DNA of 64,000 bases from Noviluteimonas caseinilytica (GTDB lineage Bacteria; Pseudomonadota; Gammaproteobacteria; Xanthomonadales; Xanthomonadaceae). The translations under genes were made by a program, and so were the position numbers. The stretch spans positions 186,001 to 250,000 of the forward strand of contig NZ_AP024545.1 in the NCBI RefSeq assembly GCF_018406605.1, in the 5' to 3' direction. Shown here piece by piece: positions 34,353 to 43,341 of the stretch; position 1 is the first letter of the stretch, and every line of letters begins with the position of its first letter. Under the pieces are notes generated by a model. It was not told the origin of the DNA. It made no database searches and worked only from the letters and a program-made list of their open reading frames with translations.

Positions 34353-36404
34353 ATGCTCGCTGGACTCGATGGTCTGCGCTTCCAGCACTGGCGCGTCGAA
34401 AGCGCGGCCGACGGCGTGCTGGTGCTGAGCTTCGACCGCGCCGGACAGGGCGTGAACACGCTGTCGCAGGACGTGCTGTTCGAACTGGACGCGCTGCTGG
34501 AACGGCTGGCGCTGGATCCGCCGAAGGGCCTGGTGATCCGCTCGGCCAAGGTCGCCGGCTTCATCGCGGGCGCCGACATCAAGGAATTCCAGGCCTTCGA
34601 CGAGAAGGGCACGGTCGGCGACGCGATCCGTCGCGGGCAGCAGGTGTTCCAGCGGCTGGCCGAACTGCGCTGCCCCACGGTCGCCGCGATCCACGGCCAC
34701 TGCATGGGCGGCGGCACCGAGATCGCGCTGGCCTGTCGCTATCGCGTCGCCACCAATGATCCCTCCACGCGCATCGGCCTGCCCGAAGTGAAACTCGGCA
34801 TCTACCCGGGTTGGGGCGGCAGCGTGCGCCTGCCGCGGCTGGTGGGTGCACCGGCGGCGTTCGACATGATGCTGACCGGCCGCACGTTGTCGGCTTCCGC
34901 GGCGCGCGCGATGGGCCTGGTCGACAAGGTGGTCGAACCGGCGATGCTCACCGACGCGGCCGTCGAACTCGCGCGCCGCGGCACGACGCGTCCGTTCAAG
35001 CAACGCGCGCTTGCATGGCTCACCAACACGTGGCCCGCGCGACAGATCCTCGCGCCGATGCTGGCCAAGCAGGTTGCGCGCAAGGCGCGTCGCGAACACT
35101 ACCCCGCGCCTTACACGCTCATCGAAACCTGGCGGCGCAGCGGCGGCGGCATCCAGTCGCTGCTCGGCGCCGAACGCAAGTCCGTCGTCAAGCTCGCGTC
35201 CACGCCTACCGCGCGCAATTTGATCCGCGTGTACTTCCTGCAGGAACGCCTGAAGGGCCTGGGCGGCAAGGACCACGGCATCGTGTGCGTGCACGTCGTC
35301 GGCGCCGGCGTGATGGGCGGCGACATCGCGGCGTGGTCGGCCTACAAGGGCTTCGAGGTCACGCTGGCCGATCGCGAACAGCGTTTCATCGACCGGGCGT
35401 TGCAGCGCGCGCAGGACATGTTCGCCAAGCGCATCAAGGACGCCGCGCGACGTCCCGCGGTCGCGGCGCGCCTGCGCGGCGACCTGCACGGCGATGGCGT
35501 GCAGACCGCGGACCTGGTGATCGAAGCGATCATCGAGCAACCCGAGGCCAAGCGCGCGCTCTACGCCGAAGTGGAACCGCGCCTCAAGCCCGACGCGCTG
35601 CTCACCACCAACACCTCGTCGATTCCGTTGACCGAACTGCGCGGCCACATCGCGCACCCGGAACGGTTCGCCGGCCTGCATTACTTCAACCCGGTCGCGC
35701 TGATGCCGCTGGTGGAAATCATCCACCACGACACGATGGCCGAAGAGACCGGCAAGCGCCTGGCCGCGTTCTGCCGCGCGATCGACAAGCTGCCGGTGCC
35801 GGTGGCGGGCACGCCGGGGTTCCTGGTCAACCGCGTGCTGTTCCCCTACATGCTCGAAGCGATGGCCGCGTACGCCGAAGGCATCCCGGGGCCGGAGATC
35901 GACAAGGCCGCCGTGAAGTTCGGCATGCCGATGGGGCCGATCGAACTCGTCGATACCGTCGGCCTGGATGTCGCCGCGGGCGTGGGCCACGAACTCGCGC
36001 CGTTCCTCGGTCTGTCGATCCCGCCGGGCCTGGAGAACAAGCTCGCGTCGGGCAAGCGCGGCAAGAAGGACGGCCAGGGCTTCTACGCGTGGGAAGAAGG
36101 CAAGCCGCGCAAGCCGGAACTGCCGAAGGACTACAAGGCGCCCGACGACCTCGAGGATCGCCTGATCCTGCCGTTGCTCAACGAAGCCGTCGCCGCGCTG
36201 CACGACGGCGTGGTGGCGGATGCGGACCTGCTGGATGCGGGCGTGATCTTCGGCACAGGGTTCGCGCCGTTCCGCGGCGGCCCGATCGCCTACATCCGCG
36301 CGACGGGCGCCGACGTGCTGCTGGCGAAGTTGAAAGCGTTGCAGGCCGTGCACGGCGATCGATTCGCGCCGCGCCCCGGTTGGGATTCACCGCAACTGCG
36401 CTGA
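34353..36404 (+). CDS. fadB: Bifunctional enoyl-CoA hydratase / 3-hydroxyacyl-CoA dehydrogenase
   Basis: A 683-residue fatty-acid beta-oxidation fusion enzyme. The N-terminal crotonase domain has FIAGADIKEF and catalytic Glu123 (GGGTEIALA) and Glu145 (IGLPEVKLG). The NAD-binding dehydrogenase domain has GAGVMGG (317-323), NTSSIPLTEL and the catalytic His in LHYFNPV; a C-terminal helical domain follows (FAPFRGGPIAY). No thiolase gene (fadA) follows, unlike the classic fadBA operon, so it may be the FadJ-type or an independent multifunctional enzyme. The start at 34353 follows family alignment. It is divergent from rpoE. Confidence 0.9.
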   Translation: MLAGLDGLRFQHWRVESAADGVLVLSFDRAGQGVNTLSQDVLFELDALLERLALDPPKGLVIRSAKVAGFIAGADIKEFQAFDEKGTVGDAIRRGQQVFQRLAELRCPTVAAIHGHCMGGGTEIALACRYRVATNDPSTRIGLPEVKLGIYPGWGGSVRLPRLVGAPAAFDMMLTGRTLSASAARAMGLVDKVVEPAMLTDAAVELARRGTTRPFKQRALAWLTNTWPARQILAPMLAKQVARKARREHYPAPYTLIETWRRSGGGIQSLLGAERKSVVKLASTPTARNLIRVYFLQERLKGLGGKDHGIVCVHVVGAGVMGGDIAAWSAYKGFEVTLADREQRFIDRALQRAQDMFAKRIKDAARRPAVAARLRGDLHGDGVQTADLVIEAIIEQPEAKRALYAEVEPRLKPDALLTTNTSSIPLTELRGHIAHPERFAGLHYFNPVALMPLVEIIHHDTMAEETGKRLAAFCRAIDKLPVPVAGTPGFLVNRVLFPYMLEAMAAYAEGIPGPEIDKAAVKFGMPMGPIELVDTVGLDVAAGVGHELAPFLGLSIPPGLENKLASGKRGKKDGQGFYAWEEGKPRKPELPKDYKAPDDLEDRLILPLLNEAVAALHDGVVADADLLDAGVIFGTGFAPFRGGPIAYIRATGADVLLAKLKALQAVHGDRFAPRPGWDSPQLR

Positions 36405-36411
36405 CGCGCAC

Positions 36412-36777
36412 CTACATCGTGTGCGTCGGCTTGTCCGCCGTGAGCGTGCCGGCCAGGATGGTTTCGATCTTGTGCCTCACCGCTTCGCCTTCGGCACTGT
36501 CGGCGAACTGCACGCCGATGCCGGCCGCGCGATTGCCCTGCGCGCCCGGCGGCGTCACCCACACCACCTTGCCGGCCACGGGCAGGCGGTCCTTCTCTTC
36601 GAGCAGGGTCAGCAGCAGGAAGACCTCGTCGCCGAGGAAGTAGCGCTTGGGCGTCGGCACGAAGATGCCGCCCGATTTCAGGTAGGGCATGTACGCGTTG
36701 TAGAGCGCTGCCTTGTCCTTGATCGCGAGCGACAGGATGCCCTGTCGTGCGCCACCGGCTCCTGCGACTGAACTCAT
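36412..36777 (-). CDS. pilZ: Type IV pilus PilZ-domain protein
   Basis: A 121-residue PilZ-family protein, very close to the X. citri/X. campestris PilZ needed for type IV pilus assembly, where it binds PilB and FimX. Typical stretches are ARQGILSLAIKDKAALYNAY, SGGIFVPTPKRYFLGDEVFL and ADKPTHTM at the C terminus. The RxxxR and D/NxSxxG c-di-GMP-binding motifs are absent, as in that subgroup. Its ATG overlaps the holB stop (ATGA). It is the last gene of the fab-pab-tmk-holB run and converges on fadB. Confidence 0.93.
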   Translation of the reverse strand: MSSVAGAGGARQGILSLAIKDKAALYNAYMPYLKSGGIFVPTPKRYFLGDEVFLLLTLLEEKDRLPVAGKVVWVTPPGAQGNRAAGIGVQFADSAEGEAVRHKIETILAGTLTADKPTHTM

Positions 36778-37745
36778 GCCCTGCCCCCTTTCGAAACGGG
36801 CGCATCGCCGCGCCACGCCATCAGCAATTCCGTGACCGCGAGGTCCGCGCGCACGGTGGTCCGCAACAGGTCGCGCGTGCGGTTCGCGGCGTCGAACCAC
36901 GCAGCCAGCCTGCGGGTTCCCCTTGGATCGGTCAAGCGCGCGGCCTGCGCCAGCGCGAGGTCCGCCGCATGGCTCAAACGCAGCGCGGCGTATTCATCGG
37001 CCACCCAGGCTTGCGCGGTCTCCACCGCGCCGGCGGTCCCGCGCGCGAGCTTGTCCAGGTCGGCCGCGACCTGGCGACGCACCGCCAGCCCCTCGCCCCG
37101 CAGCCACGCATCGGCGAGGCCCGGATGGCCGCGCGCCGCTTCCAGCGCTTCGGCAGCCAGTGCGACGCTGTGCCCTTGCGTGGCGAGCCAGGCCTGCGCT
37201 TCCTCGATCGGCGGCAACCGGAATTCCACGCGCTGGCAGCGACTGCGGATCGTCGCCGACAAGCGTTGCGGATGCGCGCTGACCAGCCAGAGATAACGAT
37301 CGGGTTGCGGTTCTTCGAGCGTCTTGAGCAAAGCGTTGGCGGCCGCGTGGTTGATCGCGTCAGCCGGGTCGAGGATCGCGACCTGGGCGCCGCCATATTG
37401 CGGCGTGAGCGCGAGGCGTTCCGACAGCGAACGGATCTGCTCGATCACGATCTCCGTGCGCAGCTTCGTCCCTTCCTTGTTGAAGATGAAGGACACCAGG
37501 CCGAAGTCCGGGTGCGTGCCGGCGGCGAACAACTGGCACGACCGGCAGGCGTTGCATGGATCGCCGTTCGGCAATGGCGCGCGGCACAACGCGCGCTGCG
37601 CCAGGCGCTCGGCGACCGCGCGCTTGCCCAGGCCCGCCGGACCGCAGAACAGCACGCCGTGCCCGAGCCGCCCTGCTTCCAGGATCGATACGAGATGCGC
37701 ATACGCGCGGGCTTGCCAGGGCGCGAGCGGCGGCAACGGGTTCAT
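36774..37745 (-). CDS. holB: DNA polymerase III subunit delta'
   Basis: A 323-residue clamp-loader subunit. The P-loop region reads CGPAGLGKRAVAE, zinc-binding cysteines lie in DPCNACRSCQ, and the sensor/arginine-finger region is TIRSRCQRVEF. NALLKTLEEPQPD and AILDPADAINHAAANAL are typical of delta'. Length matches the family. It overlaps tmk (ATGA) and pilZ (ATGA), a gene order shared with other gamma-proteobacteria. Confidence 0.95.
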   Translation of the reverse strand: MNPLPPLAPWQARAYAHLVSILEAGRLGHGVLFCGPAGLGKRAVAERLAQRALCRAPLPNGDPCNACRSCQLFAAGTHPDFGLVSFIFNKEGTKLRTEIVIEQIRSLSERLALTPQYGGAQVAILDPADAINHAAANALLKTLEEPQPDRYLWLVSAHPQRLSATIRSRCQRVEFRLPPIEEAQAWLATQGHSVALAAEALEAARGHPGLADAWLRGEGLAVRRQVAADLDKLARGTAGAVETAQAWVADEYAALRLSHAADLALAQAARLTDPRGTRRLAAWFDAANRTRDLLRTTVRADLAVTELLMAWRGDAPVSKGGRA

Positions 37746-38386
37746 GGCGCGACGCCGAGGTAGTGCTGCAGCAATGCGCTCGCGCGATACGCAACGTCCG
37801 CCGCGCTCGATGACGCATCGACAACGCGGATGCGCTGCGGTTCGGCCTGCGCCCGCGCCAGGTACGCGGCACGCACCGTCTCGAAGAACTCGTCCCGCTC
37901 GCGCTCGATGCGATCGGGCGCGGCGTCGCGCACCTGCATGCGTTCGCGGCCCTGGTGCACACCGAGATCGAGCAGCAGCGTCAGTCCGGGGCGCAGGCCG
38001 ACGACGCGACGTTCCAGGTCGGCGATCAGCGCCACGTCCAGTCCGCGCCCGCCCCCCTGGTAGGCGTAACTGGAATCGGTGAACCGATCGCTCAGCACCC
38101 ATGCGCCGCGCTCCAGCGCCGGCAGGATGAGTTCGCGCACGTGCTGCACGCGCGCGGCGAACATCAGCAGGAGTTCGGTTTCCGGCGCGGGCGCTTCGTG
38201 GTGCGGATCCAGCAGCAGCGCGCGGATGCGTTCGGCGAGCGGCGTGCCGCCCGGCTCGCGCGTGCAGACGACTTCCGCGCCGCTTTCTTCCAGCACCTTG
38301 CGCAGCGCGTTGAGCACGGTGGTCTTGCCGGCGCCCTCGCCGCCCTCGACGGTCACGAACCGCGGATGCGTGCGCAGGTCGCTCAT
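37742..38386 (-). CDS. tmk: Thymidylate kinase
   Basis: A 214-residue kinase converting dTMP to dTDP. The P-loop is VEGGEGAGKTT (~14-24), the TMP-binding region shows REPGGTPLAE and DRFTDSSYAYQGGGRGL, and the LID contains the basic stretch QGRERMQVR. It overlaps mltG upstream and holB downstream by 4 bases each. Confidence 0.97.
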   Translation of the reverse strand: MSDLRTHPRFVTVEGGEGAGKTTVLNALRKVLEESGAEVVCTREPGGTPLAERIRALLLDPHHEAPAPETELLLMFAARVQHVRELILPALERGAWVLSDRFTDSSYAYQGGGRGLDVALIADLERRVVGLRPGLTLLLDLGVHQGRERMQVRDAAPDRIERERDEFFETVRAAYLARAQAEPQRIRVVDASSSAADVAYRASALLQHYLGVAP

Positions 38387-39465
38387 CGCGCCTGCTGCCG
38401 TTGCGCGCGATACCGCGCGAGGTAGGCGCGCACCGCGGCCTGGTGGTCGGCCAGCGAACGCGTGAACACGTGGCGCCCGCTGCCATCGCCCACCGCGACG
38501 AAGTAGATCGCCTCGCCCGCCGCCGGGTTGGTCGCCGCCTGCAGCGCTTGCATGCCGGGCATCGCGATCGGCGTGGGCGGCAGGCCCGCGCGCACGTAGG
38601 TGTTGTACGGCGTGTCGGCGAGCAGGTCCGCGCGCCGGATGTTGCCGGCGTACGTCGCGCCCATGCCGTAGATGACGGTGGGATCGGTCTGCAGGCGCAT
38701 GCCCATCTTCAAGCGACGCGCGAACACGCCGGCGATCTGCGGGCGTTCGTCCGCCACGCCCGTTTCCTTTTCGACGATGGACGCGAGGATCAACGCCTCG
38801 TCGGCCGAGCGCAGCACGGTGTCCGGTGCGCGCGCGTCCCAGGCTTGCGCGAGCGCACGTTCCATCGCGGCGTAGGCGCGACGCAACACATCGAGGTCGC
38901 TGTCGCCGCGCACGAACTGGTAGGTCTCCGGCAGGAAGCGGCCTTCCGGATGCTGGCCCGCGTGGCCGAGCGCGGACATCAGCGCGGCGTCGGTCATGTC
39001 CTTCGTTTCGTGCGCGAGGTCCTGGTTGCGCGCGAGCGCGGCGCGCAGCTCGCGGATGTTCCAGCCCTCCACGATCGTGAAGCGCTTGCTGATCACCTTG
39101 CCGTCGCGCATCGCCAGCAGCAGCGCGCGCGGCGTGGTGCCGGGCTCGAGCGCGTATTCGCCGACCTGGATCTTGTTGGCCGCGCCCAGTTGCCCGGCCA
39201 GCGCCTGCCATTCCAGGCGATGGCCCGCCTGCACCCCGGACGCGCGCAGGTGCGCGACCACCGTGGCCAGCGAATCACCGCGTTCGACCACCAGCGTGTC
39301 GCCGGTTTCCAGGCCCGCCAGCGGCGTGTCGGCGAAGCCGGTGTAGCGCTGCCACAGCCAGGCGCCGCCGGCGACCAGCGCGACGAGGACCAGCAGGAGG
39401 AACACCTTCGACAGTCCGGACACCTTGTTGCGACCGCGGCGCGATCGTCGACGCGATGTGCTCAC
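38383..39465 (-). CDS. mltG: Endolytic murein transglycosylase MltG
   Basis: A 360-residue inner-membrane lytic transglycosylase that ends or trims glycan strands. A basic N terminus precedes one membrane helix (FLLLVLVALVAGGAWLW), then a LysM-like region and the YceG domain with catalytic Glu in ASIVEKETG, RLKMGMRLQTDPTVIYG and YNTYVRAGLPPTPI. The start is GTG at 39465, whose sequence GTGA overlaps the pabC stop. Order pabC-mltG-tmk-holB is the same as in E. coli. Confidence 0.95.
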   Translation of the reverse strand: MSTSRRRSRRGRNKVSGLSKVFLLLVLVALVAGGAWLWQRYTGFADTPLAGLETGDTLVVERGDSLATVVAHLRASGVQAGHRLEWQALAGQLGAANKIQVGEYALEPGTTPRALLLAMRDGKVISKRFTIVEGWNIRELRAALARNQDLAHETKDMTDAALMSALGHAGQHPEGRFLPETYQFVRGDSDLDVLRRAYAAMERALAQAWDARAPDTVLRSADEALILASIVEKETGVADERPQIAGVFARRLKMGMRLQTDPTVIYGMGATYAGNIRRADLLADTPYNTYVRAGLPPTPIAMPGMQALQAATNPAAGEAIYFVAVGDGSGRHVFTRSLADHQAAVRAYLARYRAQRQQAR

Positions 39466-40295
39466 GCAAGCTCCTGTGGCAACGGGAAGGCCGGATGCGC
39501 GCGCGCCAGGTCGCGTTGCAGGCCCGCGACCGCGGGGTGCATCGCCCATGCGCGCGCGTCCAGCCGGGCGACCGGGAGAATACCGCGCACCGCGTTGCAC
39601 AGCAGGACGGCGTCGGCAGTCCCGATATCCTCCGGCGACACCCGGGCCTCCACCGCGCCGGTGGCGCCGAGCACGAACGCGCGGCACACGCCCGCCACGC
39701 CGCAGCGGTCCAGGGCCGGCGTGGTCCAGCGCGTCCCGTGCAGCACGAACACGTTGGCCGACGTCGCACCGATCACGTGGCCGTCCACATCGCACAGCAG
39801 GCCTTCGTCGATGCCGGCGTCCTGCCATTCGGCGCGCGCGAGTACCTGCTCCAGGCGATTGCAGTGCTTCATTCCCGCCAGCGCCGGCTGCGCCGACAGG
39901 CGCAGGTCGCACCAACGCAGGACGAGTCCCCCGGCCCGCGCGGGCGCCGGCAATGCATGGCGCGAGAGGCGCCACAACGGCGCGGTGTCCGCGATCGGCG
40001 CATAGCCGCGTCCGCCGCCGCCGCGCGAGACGAGCAGTTTCAGGACACCGTCCCCGCCGTCGTCGAACAATCCGGCAGCGGCAGCGTCCACCGATTCGCG
40101 CGCAGGCAGCGAGAGGCCGAGCCGTTTCGCACCCGCTTCGAGACGCGCGCGATGCGCGTCGGCCCACGGCACGACGCCGCGATGCACGCGCATCGTTTCG
40201 AACAGGCCGTCGCCGTACGCGGTGGCGCGCGCGTCGCCGGGCCACGCGTCGATGCGCGTTGCGCCTTCGAACAGCGCTTCGCGCGTCGCGCTCAT
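39462..40295 (-). CDS. pabC: Aminodeoxychorismate lyase
   Basis: A 277-residue PLP enzyme of fold type IV that forms p-aminobenzoate and pyruvate in folate synthesis. The PLP-binding Lys is in GMKHCNRLEQVLAR; other fold IV stretches are YGDGLFETMRV and VDGHVIGATSANVFV. Its ATG overlaps the pabB stop, giving direct coupling of the two folate steps. Confidence 0.95.
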   Translation of the reverse strand: MSATREALFEGATRIDAWPGDARATAYGDGLFETMRVHRGVVPWADAHRARLEAGAKRLGLSLPARESVDAAAAGLFDDGGDGVLKLLVSRGGGGRGYAPIADTAPLWRLSRHALPAPARAGGLVLRWCDLRLSAQPALAGMKHCNRLEQVLARAEWQDAGIDEGLLCDVDGHVIGATSANVFVLHGTRWTTPALDRCGVAGVCRAFVLGATGAVEARVSPEDIGTADAVLLCNAVRGILPVARLDARAWAMHPAVAGLQRDLARAHPAFPLPQELA

Positions 40296-41647
40296 TCGCC
40301 CGCGCCCAGCGCGCGCAGCAGGCCGCGGGCCTTCGCGCGCGTTTCGTCGAGTTCGCGCTGCGGATCGGAGTCGATCACGATGCCCGCCCCGGTGCGGAAG
40401 CGCAGCGTGTCGCCTTCCAGCGCCGCGCTGCGGATCAGGATGTTGAGGTCGAGGTCGCCGTCGCGGTTGAGCCAGCCGAACGCACCGGTGTACGCGCCGC
40501 GCCCCTGCCCTTCCAGCGCGGCGATGATCTGCATGCAGCGCACTTTCGGGCAGCCGGTGATCGTGCCGCCGGGGAACACCGCGCGGATCACGGCGCCGGG
40601 CGTGGCGTCGGGCGTCAGGCGCCCGCGCACGTTGCTCACGATGTGGTGCACGTGCGCGTAGCTTTCCACCGTCATCAGTTCGTCGACTTCCACGCTGCCC
40701 GCCACGCACACGCGGCCGAGGTCGTTGCGTTCGAGGTCGATCAGCATCACGTGCTCGGCGCGTTCCTTCGGGTGGCCGACGAGTTCGCGGATGCGTTCGG
40801 CATCGTCGTCGCCCGGCGTGCGCGGGCGCGTGCCGGCGATGGGGCGCGTTTCAACGGCGTCGCCGCGGATCGAGACGAGGCGTTCGGGCGAGGAACTCAC
40901 CACCGCCCAGCCGTCGCCCGCGAACAGGCCGGCGAACGGTGCGGGATTGGCCGCGCGCAACCGTGCATGCAACGCGGCGGGCGCGAGCGGTGCATCGAAC
41001 GTGGCGCGCCAACCGCGCGACAGGTTCGCCTGGAAGACGTCGCCGGCGGCGAGGTGCCCGAGCACGCGCACGACACCATCGGTGAAGCGTTCGGCGGCGT
41101 CTTCGTCGAGCGACGTCGGCGCGCGCCATTCGGGCAACGGCGGCAACGCGCTGGTCGCCGCGATGTCGTCGGCAATCTGGTCGAGCCACGCGGCGTGGCC
41201 GGATTCGGCGATCGCCACGCATTCGCCGGTGGCGTGGTCGCGCAGGATCGCGGCGGGGCAACGCAACGCGCATGCGACGGGCATGGCGCCCGGCGCCGTC
41301 GGCAAGTGGAGCACCTGTTCGACTTCGCCCGCCAGTTCGTACGCCAGGCACAAGGCCCAGCCGCCGCGGAACGGCCAGCGCGGTTCTTCGCGCGGCAGGT
41401 GCAACGCGGACCAGGCGCGATCGAGCGCGTCGAGGAAACCGCCGGGATGGGCCTGTCCGTGCTCGTCGCGCACGACGCCGTCGGGATCCAGGCGCAACAC
41501 GCCGCCATCGGTCGCGAGCAACAGGTCCCAGCGCCCTTGCGCCGTGCCGTGCGCGCTGGATTCGAGCAGCACCGGATAGCGCGTGGGCGCCAGCCGGTGC
41601 AGCGCGAGCAGGTCGAGCGCGGGATCCAGCGGTCGGGTGACGAGCAC
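40292..41647 (-). CDS. pabB: Aminodeoxychorismate synthase component I
   Basis: A 451-residue chorismate-using enzyme that forms aminodeoxychorismate with glutaminase PabA (not in the window). Signature stretches are IAGTRPRTPGDDD, LIDLERNDLGRVC, VESYAHVHHIVSNVRG and FPGGTITGCPKVRCM, the last holding the catalytic Lys. The first codon is GTG at 41647. It follows fabF by 39 bases and overlaps pabC. Confidence 0.95.
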   Translation of the reverse strand: MLVTRPLDPALDLLALHRLAPTRYPVLLESSAHGTAQGRWDLLLATDGGVLRLDPDGVVRDEHGQAHPGGFLDALDRAWSALHLPREEPRWPFRGGWALCLAYELAGEVEQVLHLPTAPGAMPVACALRCPAAILRDHATGECVAIAESGHAAWLDQIADDIAATSALPPLPEWRAPTSLDEDAAERFTDGVVRVLGHLAAGDVFQANLSRGWRATFDAPLAPAALHARLRAANPAPFAGLFAGDGWAVVSSSPERLVSIRGDAVETRPIAGTRPRTPGDDDAERIRELVGHPKERAEHVMLIDLERNDLGRVCVAGSVEVDELMTVESYAHVHHIVSNVRGRLTPDATPGAVIRAVFPGGTITGCPKVRCMQIIAALEGQGRGAYTGAFGWLNRDGDLDLNILIRSAALEGDTLRFRTGAGIVIDSDPQRELDETRAKARGLLRALGAGE

Positions 41648-41686
41648 GCAGCCGCCTCTCAGCGAGTTGGGATCAGCAAATGTCGA

Positions 41687-42919
41687 TCAGATCCGACGGA
41701 ACACGAGCGTCCCGTTGGTGCCGCCGAAACCGAAGCCGTTCGACACGGCGACGTCCACCTGGTGCTGGCGCGCCGTGTTGGGCACGTAGTCCAGGTCGCA
41801 GCCTTCGCCCGGGTTTTCCAGGTTGATCGTCGGCGGGATGATGCCGTGGTGCAGCGCGAGCACGGAGAAGATCGCTTCCGCGCCGCCCGCCGCGCCGAGC
41901 AGATGGCCCGTCATCGACTTGGTGGAGCTGACCATCGTCTTGTACGCGTGGTCGCCCAGCGCGCGCTTGATCGCCAGCGTTTCGGCGACGTCGCCCAGCG
42001 GCGTGGAGGTGCCGTGCGCGTTGAGGTAACCGATCTGGTCGGCGTTGATCTTCGCGTCCTTGAACGCCGCCGCCATGCAGCGCGCGGGGCCGTCGCCGTC
42101 CTCGCTCGGGGCCGTCATGTGGAACGCATCGGAACTGGCGCCGAAGCCGGCGAGCTCGCAATAGATGCGCGCGCCGCGCTTCTTCGCGTGTTCGTATTCC
42201 TCGAGCATCAGGATGCCCGCGCCGTCGCCGAGCACGAAGCCGTCGCGCGCGGCGTCCCACGGGCGCGAGGCGCGCGTCGGGTCGTCGTTGCGCGTTGACA
42301 TCGCCTTCATCGAGCAGAAGCCGCCGACGGACGTGGGGGTGCTGCCGCGTTCGGCGCCGCCGGCGAACATCATGTCGGCGTCGCCGTACTGGATGAGCCG
42401 CATCGCCATGCCGATGGAATGGTTGGACGTGGCGCAGGCGGAGACCGCGGAGAAATTGGGGCCCTTCGCGCCGGTGATCAGCGACACCTGGCCCGGGACC
42501 ATGTTGATGATCGTGCTGGGCACGTAGAACGGCGAGATCTTGCGCAGGCTGGTTTCGTGCGCCTTGATCGTCTGTTCTTCGATGCCGAGCAGGCCGCCGA
42601 TGCCGGAGCCGATCAGCGCGCCGATGCGTTCGGCGTTCGAATCGTCGACGACGATGCCGGAGTCTTCCAGCGCCATCAGCGAGGCGGCCACGCCGTAGTG
42701 GATGAACTCATCCATTTTGCGCGCGTCCTTCGGCCCCACCCAGCGGGAGATGTCGAAGTCGCGCACTTCACCGGCGATGCGCGTGGTGAGGGTGGACGCA
42801 TCGAAATGCGTGATCGGGCCGATGCCCGAACGCCCGTTGACGATGCCGTCCCACGTGCTCGCCAGGTCGTTGCCCAGCGGCGAGACGATGCCCATTCCCG
42901 TTACGACGACGCGACGCAT
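41687..42919 (-). CDS. fabF: 3-oxoacyl-ACP synthase II
   Basis: A 410-residue elongating condensing enzyme of type II fatty-acid synthesis. Catalytic residues are the Cys in SACATSNHS, His in NAHGTSTPLGD and His in GHLLGAAGG. The protein starts RRVVVTGMGIVSPLG and ends NGFGFGGTNGTLVF, both typical. It lies 80 bases after acpP, with an 8-bp hairpin in that gap, and leads into the folate genes. Confidence 0.97.
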   Translation of the reverse strand: MRRVVVTGMGIVSPLGNDLASTWDGIVNGRSGIGPITHFDASTLTTRIAGEVRDFDISRWVGPKDARKMDEFIHYGVAASLMALEDSGIVVDDSNAERIGALIGSGIGGLLGIEEQTIKAHETSLRKISPFYVPSTIINMVPGQVSLITGAKGPNFSAVSACATSNHSIGMAMRLIQYGDADMMFAGGAERGSTPTSVGGFCSMKAMSTRNDDPTRASRPWDAARDGFVLGDGAGILMLEEYEHAKKRGARIYCELAGFGASSDAFHMTAPSEDGDGPARCMAAAFKDAKINADQIGYLNAHGTSTPLGDVAETLAIKRALGDHAYKTMVSSTKSMTGHLLGAAGGAEAIFSVLALHHGIIPPTINLENPGEGCDLDYVPNTARQHQVDVAVSNGFGFGGTNGTLVFRRI

Positions 42920-42956
42920 AGACGCTCCTTACTGATTGCTTTGCCGTAAACGCACA

Positions 42957-42974
42957 GGGCCGCATGTGCGGCCC
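42957..42974 (-). terminator. Hairpin between acpP and fabF
   Basis: A perfect 8-bp inverted repeat (GGGCCGCA/TGCGGCCC, 2-base centre) lies 26 bases after the acpP stop. It has no T-tract, so it is more likely an attenuator or mRNA-processing hairpin that lets acpP exceed fabF expression. Confidence 0.5.
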
Positions 42975-42999
42975 CGTGGTTTGCGACGCCTTGGCCGGA

Positions 43000-43239
43000 T
43001 CAGGCCTTGACGTGCGCCTTGATGTAGTCGATCGCCTGCTGCACCGAGGTGATCTTCTCGGCCTCTTCGTCCGGGATCTCGCACTCGAACTCTTCTTCGA
43101 GGGCCATCACCAGTTCGACGGTGTCGAGCGAGTCGGCGCCGAGATCGTCGACGAACGAAGCGCTGTTGGTCACTTCTTCTTCCTTGACGCCAAGCTGTTC
43201 GATCACGATCTTCTTGACGCGTTCTTCGATGCTGCTCAT
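43000..43239 (-). CDS. acpP: Acyl carrier protein
   Basis: A 79-residue acidic four-helix carrier that shuttles acyl chains in fatty-acid and lipid synthesis. The phosphopantetheine attachment Ser37 is in LGADSLDTVEL. It begins MSSIEERVKKIVIEQLG and has strong acidic helix II. Purine-rich GGAGGAG lies about 9 bases before the ATG. It stands between fabG and fabF with spacers of ~100 and ~80 bases. Confidence 0.98.
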   Translation of the reverse strand: MSSIEERVKKIVIEQLGVKEEEVTNSASFVDDLGADSLDTVELVMALEEEFECEIPDEEAEKITSVQQAIDYIKAHVKA

Positions 43240-43341
43240 GGATTGCGCTCCTCCCGGAGTCTGTTCAGGCGGGTAGTGTAGTGGAAACAGGGGTGGCGGG
43301 GCATCGGCGGCCAGGGCGTGAAGGCCCGGGGCGCCGGGTGG

